From positions 104,059 to 168,058 of the forward strand of contig RXJD01000066.1 in the NCBI GenBank assembly GCA_003987775.1: DNA of 64,000 nucleotides, in the 5' to 3' direction. The number at the start of each line of letters is the position of its first letter. Within the stretch, counting starts at the first letter, position 1. Origin of the DNA: Mycobacterium sp. (lineage in GTDB: Bacteria; Actinomycetota; Actinomycetes; Mycobacteriales; Mycobacteriaceae). The notes under the pieces were generated by a model, which was given only the letters and a program-made list of their open reading frames with translations, ran no database searches and was not told the DNA's origin. A program made the translations under genes and the position numbers. This document shows, piece after piece, positions 1 to 10,920 of the stretch.

Positions 1-2950
<2,950 letters not shown>

Positions 2951-3006
2951 TCATTATTCGTACAGCAGCGACGCAGACCCGACGAATCGGCACGTAAGGT
3001 TCCGGT

Positions 3007-3207
3007 ATGAACAGGGGCTTCATCGTCACCTTCGGGGTCGGGTTGATCATCGCGCTGTTCGGTCTGATCTGGGCCCTGCAGGGATTCGGAGTGCTCGGTG
3101 GCAGCCCGATGAGCAACACGACCACCTGGTCCGTCATCGGCCCGATCACCGCACTGGTCGGCGTTGCGATCGCGGTGTTCAGCTGGCGGAAACTGTCAGC
3201 CAAGTAG
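3007..3207 (+). CDS. Small two-helix membrane protein
   Basis: A 66-residue protein with two predicted membrane helices (about residues 6-28 and 42-60) joined by a short Gly/Ser/Asn loop and ending in WRKLSAK. It is divergent from cobN, with 56 bases between the two starts, and ends three bases before the convergent molybdo-oxidoreductase stop. No catalytic motif is visible. Small proteins of this shape are common in actinobacteria, but I cannot assign a function. Codon bias is typical of the neighbourhood, which supports a real gene. Confidence 0.75.
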   Translation: MNRGFIVTFGVGLIIALFGLIWALQGFGVLGGSPMSNTTTWSVIGPITALVGVAIAVFSWRKLSAK

Positions 3208-3210
3208 GCC

Positions 3211-4752
3211 TTACTTCCCTGTCACGGAGAAGCTCACGGTGTGCCAGCCGGTCGCACCGTCTGGAACGGGATCAGCCCGCTGCTCGGTTTGGACAGCGCC
3301 GGTGTTGTCGATCGCCCGCACGGTAATGGTCTGCTTGCCAGGGCTTTTCGCCTGCCACGGGAAGCTCCACAACCGCCAGGTCTGGTTGGAATAGCTCGCG
3401 CCCAATTCAGCGGGCTGCCACTCCCCCTCACCGATGCGGACCTCGACGGCACGCACGCCACGATTCTGCGCCCAGGCGACGCCGCCGAACACGACCGGAC
3501 CGGGTGGCACCTGCTGACCGCTGCGTGGGACGTCGATTCGCGACTCGGTTTTGACGGGCGCCTGCGCCGCCCAGCCCTGCCGTGTCCAGTAGGCCTTTGC
3601 CTTGTCGAACCGCGTCAACTCCAGGTCGACGACCCATTTGGTCGCCGACACGTAGCCATAGAGTCCGGGCACCACCAGGCGGGCCGGATAGCCGTGTTCG
3701 ACCGGCAGAGGCTGGCCGTTTAGGCCGACCGCCAGCAGCGCGTCCCGGCCATCGGTGAGGGCCTGCACCGGCGTGCCTGCGGTGAAGCCGTCGATCGACG
3801 TCGACAGCACCATGTCGGCGTCCTGGTGCACACCCGCCGCTGCCAGCAGATCAGCCACCCGATAGCCCGTCCAGATTCCGGTCGAAATCAGTTTTCCGCC
3901 AACGGGGTTCGACACACAGGTCAGTGTGGCCACCGTTTCGACCAAGTCGAAGCGGGTGAGATCGTCGAAGCTGTAACTGGTTTCGCGATCCACCATGCCG
4001 TGGATGCGCAGCCGCCAGTCGCCGTGGCTGAGCTGGGGAACACTGAGCGCGGTGTCGATCCGGTAGAACTCGGTGCTGGGTGTGATGAAACGCGGTAGCG
4101 CAACGCCTTTCGGTTGCACGTCCGGACGGATCGGCGGCGCCGACGATTTCGGCGGCGGCAGAACGAATGTCTTGCGGTCAGCTGCCACCGAATGCGCCAG
4201 TCGCGCGATGACGCCACCCGCGACGCCGCTGACGACTCCCAGTCCGAGCACGCTGAGAACCATCAGCTTGCGCCGGCCGGCGTCGGCCTCGTCGCTGCTG
4301 TCGTCCGGGCAGTTCACGTCGGGCTGGATCCGGCGAACAAGCACCCGCAGCGTCGCCACACCGCAGGCGGCGCCGGCGATGGTGGGGATCGTGTCGATCG
4401 CTGTGGCACCCGGCCGGGACAGCACGGCAATACATCCGACAACACCCGCCGCGGCAATCACCGCGCTGCCGAGCGGGCGGCGGCGCGTCTCGAAGGTCCC
4501 CGCTATCGCTGCCAAGGTCGCGATCACCACGAGCACCGCGACGGCCAGGAAGGGCTTGTCCAGCGTGCCGAGGGTCTGGATCGCCCACTCTTTGACCGGT
4601 CCCGGTGTCAGGTCGACGACTGCCGATCCGACGGCGGTACGCGCGTCGGCGCGCCCACCGAACGGGATGCTGACCAGCTGAGCCACCCCGAGTGCGACGG
4701 CCGCGGCGGCGACACCGACAAGCATCTTCTCGTTCGACGGGGTGGCAGCCAT
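3211..4752 (-). CDS. Membrane-anchored molybdopterin-dependent oxidoreductase, sulfite-oxidase fold
   Basis: A 513-residue protein. The first ~190 residues hold several hydrophobic helices, so the enzyme is probably membrane-anchored with its catalytic part outside. From about residue 215 it has the sulfite oxidase/YedY-type molybdopterin domain. The segment TLTCVSNPVGG (around residue 278) carries the cysteine expected to ligate molybdenum. The C-terminal ~110 residues resemble the Mo-co dimerisation (Ig-like) domain (GVAWAQNRGVRAVEVRIGEG). The layout resembles M. tuberculosis Rv0218, as I recall it. The substrate is unknown; sulfite, sulfoxides or N-oxides are family possibilities. It is convergent with the small membrane gene and divergent from the PE remnant. 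Confidence 0.88.
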   Translation of the reverse strand: MAATPSNEKMLVGVAAAAVALGVAQLVSIPFGGRADARTAVGSAVVDLTPGPVKEWAIQTLGTLDKPFLAVAVLVVIATLAAIAGTFETRRRPLGSAVIAAAGVVGCIAVLSRPGATAIDTIPTIAGAACGVATLRVLVRRIQPDVNCPDDSSDEADAGRRKLMVLSVLGLGVVSGVAGGVIARLAHSVAADRKTFVLPPPKSSAPPIRPDVQPKGVALPRFITPSTEFYRIDTALSVPQLSHGDWRLRIHGMVDRETSYSFDDLTRFDLVETVATLTCVSNPVGGKLISTGIWTGYRVADLLAAAGVHQDADMVLSTSIDGFTAGTPVQALTDGRDALLAVGLNGQPLPVEHGYPARLVVPGLYGYVSATKWVVDLELTRFDKAKAYWTRQGWAAQAPVKTESRIDVPRSGQQVPPGPVVFGGVAWAQNRGVRAVEVRIGEGEWQPAELGASYSNQTWRLWSFPWQAKSPGKQTITVRAIDNTGAVQTEQRADPVPDGATGWHTVSFSVTGK

Positions 4753-4958
4753 CGGAGCAACTTTACCCGCGTTTCGCGAGACCGCTGTAAACCTTTGTCG
4801 CGCAACAGAACAAGCGATTACTGCCGATCCCGCCGGCGGGCCGGCTCAGGACCGGCGACATTTTGTCTCCAACACCGGGACAGCGGGCCGGAGCCGGCGT
4901 AGTCTCCACATTCATCCGAACCACCGGTGCGTCAATGACGACGTGAAGGAGGATGGCG
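4753..4958. other. Spacer upstream of the molybdo-oxidoreductase and PE remnant
   Basis: About 200 bases between the divergent oxidoreductase start and the PE remnant. I see no complete gene, tRNA or hairpin here. Regulatory sequence for both directions is likely, but I recognise no specific operator. Confidence 0.4.
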
Positions 4959-5112
4959 ATGTCGCAACTATGGGCGGTCCCGGAATTGCTGACTTCCACC
5001 GCGACGGATCTCGCCGGAATCGGATCGGCGCTCGACCGCCGCGGACGAAACCTCTGCCGCGATCACGTCGGTGTTCAGTCCGAACGCCCAGGTGGGTAGC
5101 GTGAGGCGATGA
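4959..5112 (+). pseudogene. Degenerate PE-family gene (internal deletion plus frameshift)
   Basis: An ATG at 4959, preceded by an AAGGAGG ribosome site, opens a 46-codon frame that starts like a PE protein: PELL, then ATDLAGIGSALD. The match then drops, and the next frame (+1) resumes with AADETSAAITSVFSPNAQVG, which matches the later part of the PE domain (ADEVSAA-type helix). The PE segment that should lie between (AANAAAAAPTT-like) is missing, and nothing after residue ~50 of the domain remains. The second frame runs to a TGA at 5110-5112, overlapping the start of the next gene. A normal PE domain is about 100 residues, so this is a remnant that cannot encode a functional PE protein. Confidence 0.75.
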
Positions 5113-5936
5113 CATCCTCGGTTGCCGGCAAAGTCGTCGCTATCACCGGAGGCGCTCGCGGAATCGGCCTGGCCATCGCGACCGCCCTGCACAGCTCGGG
5201 CGCCAAAGTCGCCATCGGCGACGTCGACGAGGCCGGCGCGAAATCGGCGGGTGACCGACTCGGGCTGCCGCTCGCTCGGAAATTGGACGTCACCGACCGG
5301 CCGTCGTTCACCGAGTTCCTCGACACGGTGGAAGACCACCTCGGACCGCTCGACGTGGTGGTGAACAACGCCGGCCTGATCTCAGTGGGCAGCGCGGTCG
5401 AGGAGGACGACGAAGCCACCCGGCGCCTTTTCGACGTCAACGTGCACGGTGTCATCCTGGGCACCAAACTGGCGGCGCAGCGAATGCTGCCCCGGCGCCG
5501 CGGCCACGTCATCAACATCGGGTCGCTGGGCAGCGTGCTGCCCACTGAGGGCATCGCAACCTATTGCGCCACAAAGCATGCCGTGCTCGGCTACACCGAC
5601 GCCGTCCGGATGGAGAATCGGGGCAGCGGCGTGCACTTCACGGTGATCATGCCGACTCTGACCAACACCGACATGGTTGCCGGCGTCGGGCATGCGAAGG
5701 GCTTCAAGAACGCCGAGCCCGAAGACGTCGCGCGCGCGGTCGTCGAGGTGATCGGAAAGCCGGAACCTCGGGTGGCCATACCCCGTTCGCTGGGGGCGAC
5801 GGTGTGGGCGCAGCGCCTGATGCCGGTGGGCCTGGCCGAGGCGCTCGGGCGGGCACTGGGTACGGGCCGCGTGTTCACCAGCGACCTCAAACGCGAGCAG
5901 CACGACGTCTACACGCGGCGGACCGGTCTGTCGTGA
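5109..5936 (+). CDS. Short-chain dehydrogenase/reductase (SDR)
   Basis: A 275-residue classical SDR. The NAD(P)-binding motif TGGARGIG lies at residues 13-20, NNAG near residue 88, and the catalytic Ser with YCATK (Tyr152, Lys156) sits in the expected order. An acidic residue after beta-2 (GDVDEAG) suggests NAD preference. It starts inside the PE remnant and its stop overlaps the GTG of the following MpaB-like gene by four bases, so the pair is almost certainly co-translated. The substrate cannot be deduced; the MpaB-like partner and the nearby Baeyer-Villiger enzyme suggest oxidation of a lipid-like or alicyclic alcohol. Confidence 0.9.
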   Translation: MTSSVAGKVVAITGGARGIGLAIATALHSSGAKVAIGDVDEAGAKSAGDRLGLPLARKLDVTDRPSFTEFLDTVEDHLGPLDVVVNNAGLISVGSAVEEDDEATRRLFDVNVHGVILGTKLAAQRMLPRRRGHVINIGSLGSVLPTEGIATYCATKHAVLGYTDAVRMENRGSGVHFTVIMPTLTNTDMVAGVGHAKGFKNAEPEDVARAVVEVIGKPEPRVAIPRSLGATVWAQRLMPVGLAEALGRALGTGRVFTSDLKREQHDVYTRRTGLS

Positions 5937-6826
5937 GCCAGGGCACCCGCATCGACCTGGGCCCGAAGTCGCTGTTGTGGCGCTGGGCCGGCGACATGCG
6001 GATCGCCTTCGAAGGCGGTACGGCCGGCCTGATGCAGACGATGCATCCCGCCATCGGGCAGGGCCTCATCGACCACTCGAACTTCTTCAGCGATCCCGTG
6101 GATCGGGTATTCCGTTCGCTCCCAGGTATTCTCGGCACCATCTATGACGGCCCCGAAGCGGACGAGACCGGACTCAAGGTGCGCGACTTTCATCGCGACA
6201 TCAAAGGGAACCTGCCTGACGGGCAGCGTTACCACGCCCTGAAGCCAGAGACGTATTGGTGGGCGCACGCCACCTTCCAGGTGATGGTGCATCGACTCGC
6301 CGAGCATTGGGATGTGCACCGGCTCAGCGATGCCGAGCGTGAGCAGCTCTACCTCGAGGGCTGCGAATGGTTTCGCCGCTACGGCATGTCGGATTCGGTA
6401 CTGCCGCCGACGCTCGCCGAGTTCAACCGCGAATACGAGCGATACTGCACCGAAGCGCTGCAGCCGAACGCGGCTTCAGACTTTCTGATCGAGTTCATCC
6501 AGCGCACGGCGATCCCCGACATGAGCGCGTCACCGGATTATCCGAGCACTCCCCTGCTGAAACCGATCATGGACGCCCTGCTGCCCACCATGCCCGTGCG
6601 CACCGCGCTGGCCCCGCCGATGCGTCTGGTGATCTTCGGCGGCCTACCGCCAATCGTGCGGGAGCGGTTCGGGATCGGCTGGACCGGCGTCGACGAGACC
6701 AGCTACCGCGCATTGCGCGCGACGATCAAACAGGGGTGGCGTGCCATACCCGCGGCCTTGAAGTGGCACGACGCCGCACGTAAAGGCTGGCTGCGCGAAC
6801 TGGGCAGCGTTCCACGCCGCGTCTGA
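5933..6826 (+). CDS. MpaB/rubber-oxygenase-like protein (DUF2236 family)
   Basis: A 297-residue protein read from a GTG that overlaps the SDR stop as GTGA. The N-terminal part (LLWRWAGDMRIAFEGGTAGLMQ, then MHPAIGQGLIDHSNFFSDP) and the WWAHATFQVMVH block are typical of the DUF2236 family, which includes the fungal oxygenase MpaB and latex-clearing oxygenases. Conserved His and Arg residues in these blocks are candidates for haem or metal binding. Mycobacteria carry many uncharacterised members. Coupling to the upstream SDR suggests the two act on the same substrate; which one is unknown. Confidence 0.85.
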   Translation: MSQGTRIDLGPKSLLWRWAGDMRIAFEGGTAGLMQTMHPAIGQGLIDHSNFFSDPVDRVFRSLPGILGTIYDGPEADETGLKVRDFHRDIKGNLPDGQRYHALKPETYWWAHATFQVMVHRLAEHWDVHRLSDAEREQLYLEGCEWFRRYGMSDSVLPPTLAEFNREYERYCTEALQPNAASDFLIEFIQRTAIPDMSASPDYPSTPLLKPIMDALLPTMPVRTALAPPMRLVIFGGLPPIVRERFGIGWTGVDETSYRALRATIKQGWRAIPAALKWHDAARKGWLRELGSVPRRV

Positions 6827-6882
6827 GACTGTGTGCGTCGCAGTCCAGTCCCGGGCACGGCCGCAACGCGATGTTGCCGTGG

Positions 6883-8337
6883 TCAGGCGGTCCGCACGTC
6901 GAAGTCGGTGAGCTCCGGTTGGCGCAGCAGCTCGTGGTGCGTCTCCGGCGTCCACGGGAACAGTTCCGGCAGGCCATCCTTGCCGAGGTACCAGCTGTTG
7001 CAGCCGCTGACCCAGATCGTCTGCGGCATGGCGGCTTTCATGTCCTCGTTGTACTGCTTGGTGGCCGCCTCGGTGGGTGCGGCGGCAACTACGTGCCCGG
7101 CGCGCAGCTGTTCGATCCACCACATCACATAGTTGGCCTGGTCTTCGGCGATCGGGATCAACGACTGATTGCCGATCGGCGAGTGCGGCCCGATCATCAT
7201 GAACAGATTGGGGAATCCCGGCACCGCGATGGAGCGGTAGGCCATCGGTCCGTCGGCCCAGGCCTCGTCCAGGGTGAGGCCGCCCTCCCCGACGATTTCC
7301 ATCGGACGCACGTAGGCCCGGGCGTCGAATCCGGTGGCGAACACGAGCAGATCCAGTTCGTGCAGCGTGCCGTCCGCGGTCACGATCCCGCGAGCCTCGA
7401 TGTGGTCGATGGGGTCGGTGATGATGTCCACCCCGGGTTTCTGCACGGATCTGTAGAAGCGCCCGGCCATCACCTGCCGCTTGCACATCGGCTGGTAAGT
7501 GGGGGTGAGTTTGGCCCGCAACTGGGGGTCGCGCACCGAAAGCCGCAGGTTCCAACGACACTCGGCCTGAGCCAGCCGACGCTGCCAGCCCGGCCGAATC
7601 GGGGCGCGGCCGAATACCAAACGGAAGAACCATCCCCAGAACAGGTAAGGCAATCTGTTCAGGGCCGTGAAGCGCGACAGCGCCGCTTGGGTCAGCTTGG
7701 AGTAGCGCGGGTTGGGCAGTGGGTAGATCCACTGCGCGGTGCGCTGGAAGACCTTGAGCTGACGCACGTTGCCGCCGAGTTCAGCGGTGATCTGCACACC
7801 GGTGGATCCGGTGCCGATCAGGCCGATCCGCTTGTCCGGCAACGACACCGCATGATCCCAGCGCGATGAATGGAACGCCGGCCCAGCGAACGTGTCGCGC
7901 CCGGGGATGTCCGGATAACGCGGCACCCGCAGCACCCCCGTCGCGGTCACCAGCACATCGAACGAGTGGGTCTCGCCGTCGGAGGTGGTGAGTTGCCACT
8001 TTCCGTTGTCATACTCGGCGCGGGTGATGGTGGTGCCGAACCGGATGTGCGGACGGATGCCACGCTCGTCGGCCACCTGCTGGAAGTAGTTCTGGATCTC
8101 CCACCCGGGCGGCAGCCAGTGCGACCAGTTCGGGTTGGGCCGGAAGGAGTATGAGTAGTAACGCGACGGCACGTCACAGGTGAGGCCGGGATAGGTGTTG
8201 TCGCGCCAAGTACCACCCACGTCGTGGGCCTTCTCGAAGATGGTGAACGAGTCGATGTCCGCATCCTGCAGTTTGGCTGCCATGCAGATGCCGGACATCC
8301 CGGCCCCGATAATCGCGACTTTCAGTGCACGCGCCAT
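6883..8337 (-). CDS. Baeyer-Villiger-type flavin monooxygenase
   Basis: A 484-residue class B flavoprotein monooxygenase using FAD and NADPH. Two Rossmann motifs are seen: GAGMSG near the N-terminus and GTGSTG in the middle. Between them FAGPAFHSSRWD matches the Baeyer-Villiger fingerprint FxGxxxHxxxW. The start is the ATG at 8337, preceded by GGGAGG; the frame is open far upstream but that part does not match the family. The gene follows the next FAD gene (same strand) after 32 bases, suggesting an operon. Likely substrates are ketones such as long-chain, steroid or monoterpene ketones; EthA-like activation of thioamide prodrugs is a family precedent only. Confidence 0.92.
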   Translation of the reverse strand: MARALKVAIIGAGMSGICMAAKLQDADIDSFTIFEKAHDVGGTWRDNTYPGLTCDVPSRYYSYSFRPNPNWSHWLPPGWEIQNYFQQVADERGIRPHIRFGTTITRAEYDNGKWQLTTSDGETHSFDVLVTATGVLRVPRYPDIPGRDTFAGPAFHSSRWDHAVSLPDKRIGLIGTGSTGVQITAELGGNVRQLKVFQRTAQWIYPLPNPRYSKLTQAALSRFTALNRLPYLFWGWFFRLVFGRAPIRPGWQRRLAQAECRWNLRLSVRDPQLRAKLTPTYQPMCKRQVMAGRFYRSVQKPGVDIITDPIDHIEARGIVTADGTLHELDLLVFATGFDARAYVRPMEIVGEGGLTLDEAWADGPMAYRSIAVPGFPNLFMMIGPHSPIGNQSLIPIAEDQANYVMWWIEQLRAGHVVAAAPTEAATKQYNEDMKAAMPQTIWVSGCNSWYLGKDGLPELFPWTPETHHELLRQPELTDFDVRTA

Positions 8338-8369
8338 TGCCGCCTCCCGGTGTTTCGCTGACGTGCACG

Positions 8370-9785
8370 TTACGCCGATCGGGCCGGCGTACCCAGAGAT
8401 TCGCGGGTGACCACATCTCCGCCGGACCCCTCGTGGACAACATTGCTGCCCGTCCGGCGGTGGTGTGCCCGCGCGACCCGCAGTAGAAATGCCGGCCGCA
8501 GCAATTGAGCGGGCGGGTCGACCATCGCCGTGATCCGCATGAACTGCGCGGCGACGACGGGGTCGGACTCGGCTGCGGTCATTACCGGCTCGAGGCACGC
8601 GTTGCTGACGCGGATCCTCAGTGGTCGCGGACCCGACACCTCGGGCAGCGCCAGATCCGAGGCGACAGCGGTCTGCCAGGCCACTCGCACCTTCTTGGCG
8701 GCAAGACGATTGAACCGGCGAGCCAGGCCACTGCCACCTCGCCGCAAGCAGTCCCGCAGCACCGTGGCTTCGACGGCCGCGACCGTCATGCCCTGCCCGT
8801 AGATCGGGTTGAAGCTGCATACCGCATCTCCGACCACGAGCAGGCCCTCTGGTATGCGCCTCATCTTGTCGTAGCGACGCCAGCGGTTCGACGGCACGCG
8901 ATGGTGGATAACGTCGCCAATCAGCTCGGCCGCGGCCATCTTCGCCGCGGCGGCAGGTGCGAATTCTGCTGCGTAGGAGAGTATTTCGGCGTAATCGCGC
9001 GGCGGCTCGAGTCCGGCCATGGTACCGGCAGCGATCATCCAGTAGTTGTTCTCGTAGCCGATCATGGCGAACATCCGCGGCCGGCCAGGACGCGGGAAGT
9101 GCGCGATCATGTGTTCGGTGATGAGGCCGGGGGGTATGCGGACGAGTTGACTGGCGTAGGCGAGTTGCACCTTGACCTCGTCCTCGGGTGGCCGTCCGTA
9201 ACCGAGTTGCTCCAGGTACACCGGTGTGCGGGATCCGCGGCCCGTGGCGTCGACGACAAGATCGGCAGACAACGTCCTCTCGTGGCCGGTCGAGCGATCG
9301 ATCACCCGGGCACCGTTCACCCGCCGACGGTCCGGTGTCGCCGCCAGGCCCACGACATCGTGATTCTCACACAAGGTGACCTTCGGGATCGCTCGAATTC
9401 TCTGGCGCACAGACCATTCCAGCACCGGGCGGCTCGGCGACACGATCTGGGGCGCGTGCGCCGACTTGCCGGAACGCACCAGTGAATGCCCACCGAAGGA
9501 ACAATCCAGCTTGGCGAAATCCCCGTCGTCCCAGGTTGTGACGCCGTGGGCGATCAATTCGTCCCGGATGCCGGGGAAGAGTTCCTCGAGCACCAGCGTG
9601 AGCCGCGCCAGACAGGTGTGGATGAGCCGGCCCTGTGGGACACCGCGCCGGTTGACCGGATCCTCAGGCAGGACATCACGTTCGACGATCGTGACCCTGT
9701 CGTAGTAGTCGGCCAAGACCCGGGCTGCCAGCAGGCCACCCATGCTGGCGCCCAACACCACCGCGTCACCACCACGTCGCACCAT
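8370..9785 (-). CDS. FAD-dependent oxidoreductase (GGR/halogenase-like fold)
   Basis: A 471-residue flavoprotein with an N-terminal dinucleotide fold (VVLGASMGGLLAARVL, then IVERD) and a second FAD block GDAVCSFNPIYGQGM near residue 300. A DATGRGSRTP motif in the middle is typical of PHBH/geranylgeranyl-reductase-like enzymes. The start ATG at 9785 is preceded by GAAGGAG, 8 bases away. It is upstream of and probably co-transcribed with the Baeyer-Villiger enzyme. The exact reaction is unknown; hydroxylation or double-bond reduction of a hydrophobic substrate fits the fold. Confidence 0.85.
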   Translation of the reverse strand: MVRRGGDAVVLGASMGGLLAARVLADYYDRVTIVERDVLPEDPVNRRGVPQGRLIHTCLARLTLVLEELFPGIRDELIAHGVTTWDDGDFAKLDCSFGGHSLVRSGKSAHAPQIVSPSRPVLEWSVRQRIRAIPKVTLCENHDVVGLAATPDRRRVNGARVIDRSTGHERTLSADLVVDATGRGSRTPVYLEQLGYGRPPEDEVKVQLAYASQLVRIPPGLITEHMIAHFPRPGRPRMFAMIGYENNYWMIAAGTMAGLEPPRDYAEILSYAAEFAPAAAAKMAAAELIGDVIHHRVPSNRWRRYDKMRRIPEGLLVVGDAVCSFNPIYGQGMTVAAVEATVLRDCLRRGGSGLARRFNRLAAKKVRVAWQTAVASDLALPEVSGPRPLRIRVSNACLEPVMTAAESDPVVAAQFMRITAMVDPPAQLLRPAFLLRVARAHHRRTGSNVVHEGSGGDVVTRESLGTPARSA

Positions 9786-9859
9786 TGCACGCTCCTTCGT
9801 CGATGGGCTGCAACGAAGTGTGCTGCGCTGCCGCGTGGGCACCTTGAGTAGTGGAGTAC

Positions 9860-10603
9860 TTAATTTGCTGCGCCGGCGAGCATTGCGATGCGGCCGGCGA
9901 CCTCCTGCGCCACCTGTCGCGCCGCGTCGCTGTCTCCCGGCACGTAACGATCCGCGGCCACGTCGTAGTCGGCTCCGGCGATCGACCCGTGATCGGCCGC
10001 CAGCGCGATCAAGTCCACCGGCCAACGGGCGTGCTGCAAAGCCTCAGCGAACTTCTCGCTCGCGCTGATCGGTACGACGTCGTCTGCCATACCGTGCAAC
10101 AAGGTGAACGGCGTGCCCGCCTGGCCGGTGGACAGCAGGTCTGTGACCGCTTCCCCGGATATCGGGTCGTCGGCCATGAATGCTCCGGCCAGACACACCG
10201 TGTGCGAGATCTGCACGTCATTGCGCGGCGCATCCACGGTCAGGCCGGCCGCCGCGGCACCACCCAGAGACCACCCGACGAGCACAATTGGCTCCGCCGC
10301 GCGTTCGCGCGTGAAAGCGACCGATCGCAACAGGTCTGCGCGCCCACCATCGTCGGCGTGCGAGTTCCAGTCCGGTGCGATGACGGTGACACCGTGACCG
10401 GCCAGCAGTTCCGCCAGCGGCCGGACGGCGGCGCGGGCGTCGCTCTGCATGCCATGCCACAGCAAGACGGTGGGTTGGCCGGCATCGCCGAAGACATCGG
10501 CCAAGCGTCCCGGGGCGTATTCGACCGTCCGCACAGGCACGGGTGTGCCCGCGCGATGGGCCGGCAAAACCATGGCGCACCGGAGGCCGACGTCGTCGCA
10601 CAT
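9860..10603 (-). CDS. Alpha/beta hydrolase
   Basis: A 247-residue alpha/beta-hydrolase fold protein. The nucleophile elbow is GWSLGG; an oxyanion-type LLWHGMQSD segment is near residue 48, and HGMADDVVP plus AADHGSIAG provide the expected Asp and His. A dienelactone-hydrolase-like or esterase role is likely. The annotated start is the ATG at 10603 with a weak AAAGAA upstream; an internal ATG at 10573 is an alternative that would remove ten residues. Its 5' side faces the Zur-like box and the divergent lipoprotein gene, so it may be metal-regulated. Confidence 0.82.
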   Translation of the reverse strand: MCDDVGLRCAMVLPAHRAGTPVPVRTVEYAPGRLADVFGDAGQPTVLLWHGMQSDARAAVRPLAELLAGHGVTVIAPDWNSHADDGGRADLLRSVAFTRERAAEPIVLVGWSLGGAAAAGLTVDAPRNDVQISHTVCLAGAFMADDPISGEAVTDLLSTGQAGTPFTLLHGMADDVVPISASEKFAEALQHARWPVDLIALAADHGSIAGADYDVAADRYVPGDSDAARQVAQEVAGRIAMLAGAAN

Positions 10604-10636
10604 ATGCGCATTCTTTGAAATCCCCGACCTTCGTTG

Positions 10637-10659
10637 TTAATGACAATCATTTTCAATAA
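10637..10659. promoter_or_regulatory. Fur/Zur-family-like operator
   Basis: An AT-rich inverted repeat in GC-rich surroundings. The core at 10641-10655 is TGACAATCATTTTCA, a 7-1-7 palindrome with six of seven symmetric positions (TGACAAT against TGAAAAT), and the symmetry continues weakly into the flanks (TTAA/ATAA). This resembles the TGAxAATxATTxTCA core used by Fur and Zur regulators; mycobacterial Zur boxes are of this kind. It lies 33 bases before the hydrolase start and about 37 bases before the lipoprotein start, where it could repress both. Confidence 0.6.
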
Positions 10660-10695
10660 GTTCGGCGCGTCACTGTAACGAGAGAGGAGCTATTG

Positions 10696-10851
10696 ATGCG
10701 CACGACTCACCGGAAACTGAGGCTGACGGCCAGGGCGGTGTTGATCGCAGCCGCCGCGTTGGTCGCCACGTCGACATTGTCGGGCTGCGATGTGCTGTAT
10801 TCGCAGTTGCACCAATCGGTGCCGCATGACCACGAGGGTCACGTCCACTGA
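10696..10851 (+). CDS. Small His-rich lipoprotein
   Basis: A 51-residue protein preceded by GAGAGGAGC at a good distance. It has a basic N-terminus, a hydrophobic stretch (AVLIAAAALVATS) and a lipobox LSGC, so the mature lipoprotein would start at Cys31 and be only about 21 residues. The tail HDHEGHVH plus an earlier His make it a likely zinc or other divalent-metal ligand. It sits directly downstream of the Fur/Zur-like box. I do not recognise a named family. A role as a surface metal trap or metallochaperone is inference from composition and operator. Confidence 0.75.
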   Translation: MRTTHRKLRLTARAVLIAAAALVATSTLSGCDVLYSQLHQSVPHDHEGHVH

Positions 10852-10857
10852 GCTGAA

Positions 10858-10891
10858 CCCGAAGTCCGGGCGCATTCGCTCGGACTTCGGG
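10858..10891 (+). terminator. Perfect 11-bp hairpin between the lipoprotein gene and cobG
   Basis: The arms CCCGAAGTCCG (10858-10868) and CGGACTTCGGG (10881-10891) are perfect complements around a 12-base loop. It begins seven bases after the lipoprotein stop and ends 29 bases before cobG. There is no U-tract, as is usual for mycobacterial terminators, so it may terminate or attenuate transcription, or stabilise the short mRNA. Confidence 0.55.
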
Positions 10892-10920
10892 ACACCCTCC
10901 CGGTTGTCTAACCTGGGCAG

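Noticed and set aside
6856-6881. Terminator hairpin between the MpaB-like and BVMO genes
   Set aside because: The stem needs a three-base bulge and is only 4 plus 5 pairs, too weak to claim.
10852-10920. B12 riboswitch upstream of cobG
   Set aside because: The only structure is one simple hairpin; the spacer is too short and lacks B12-box sequence.
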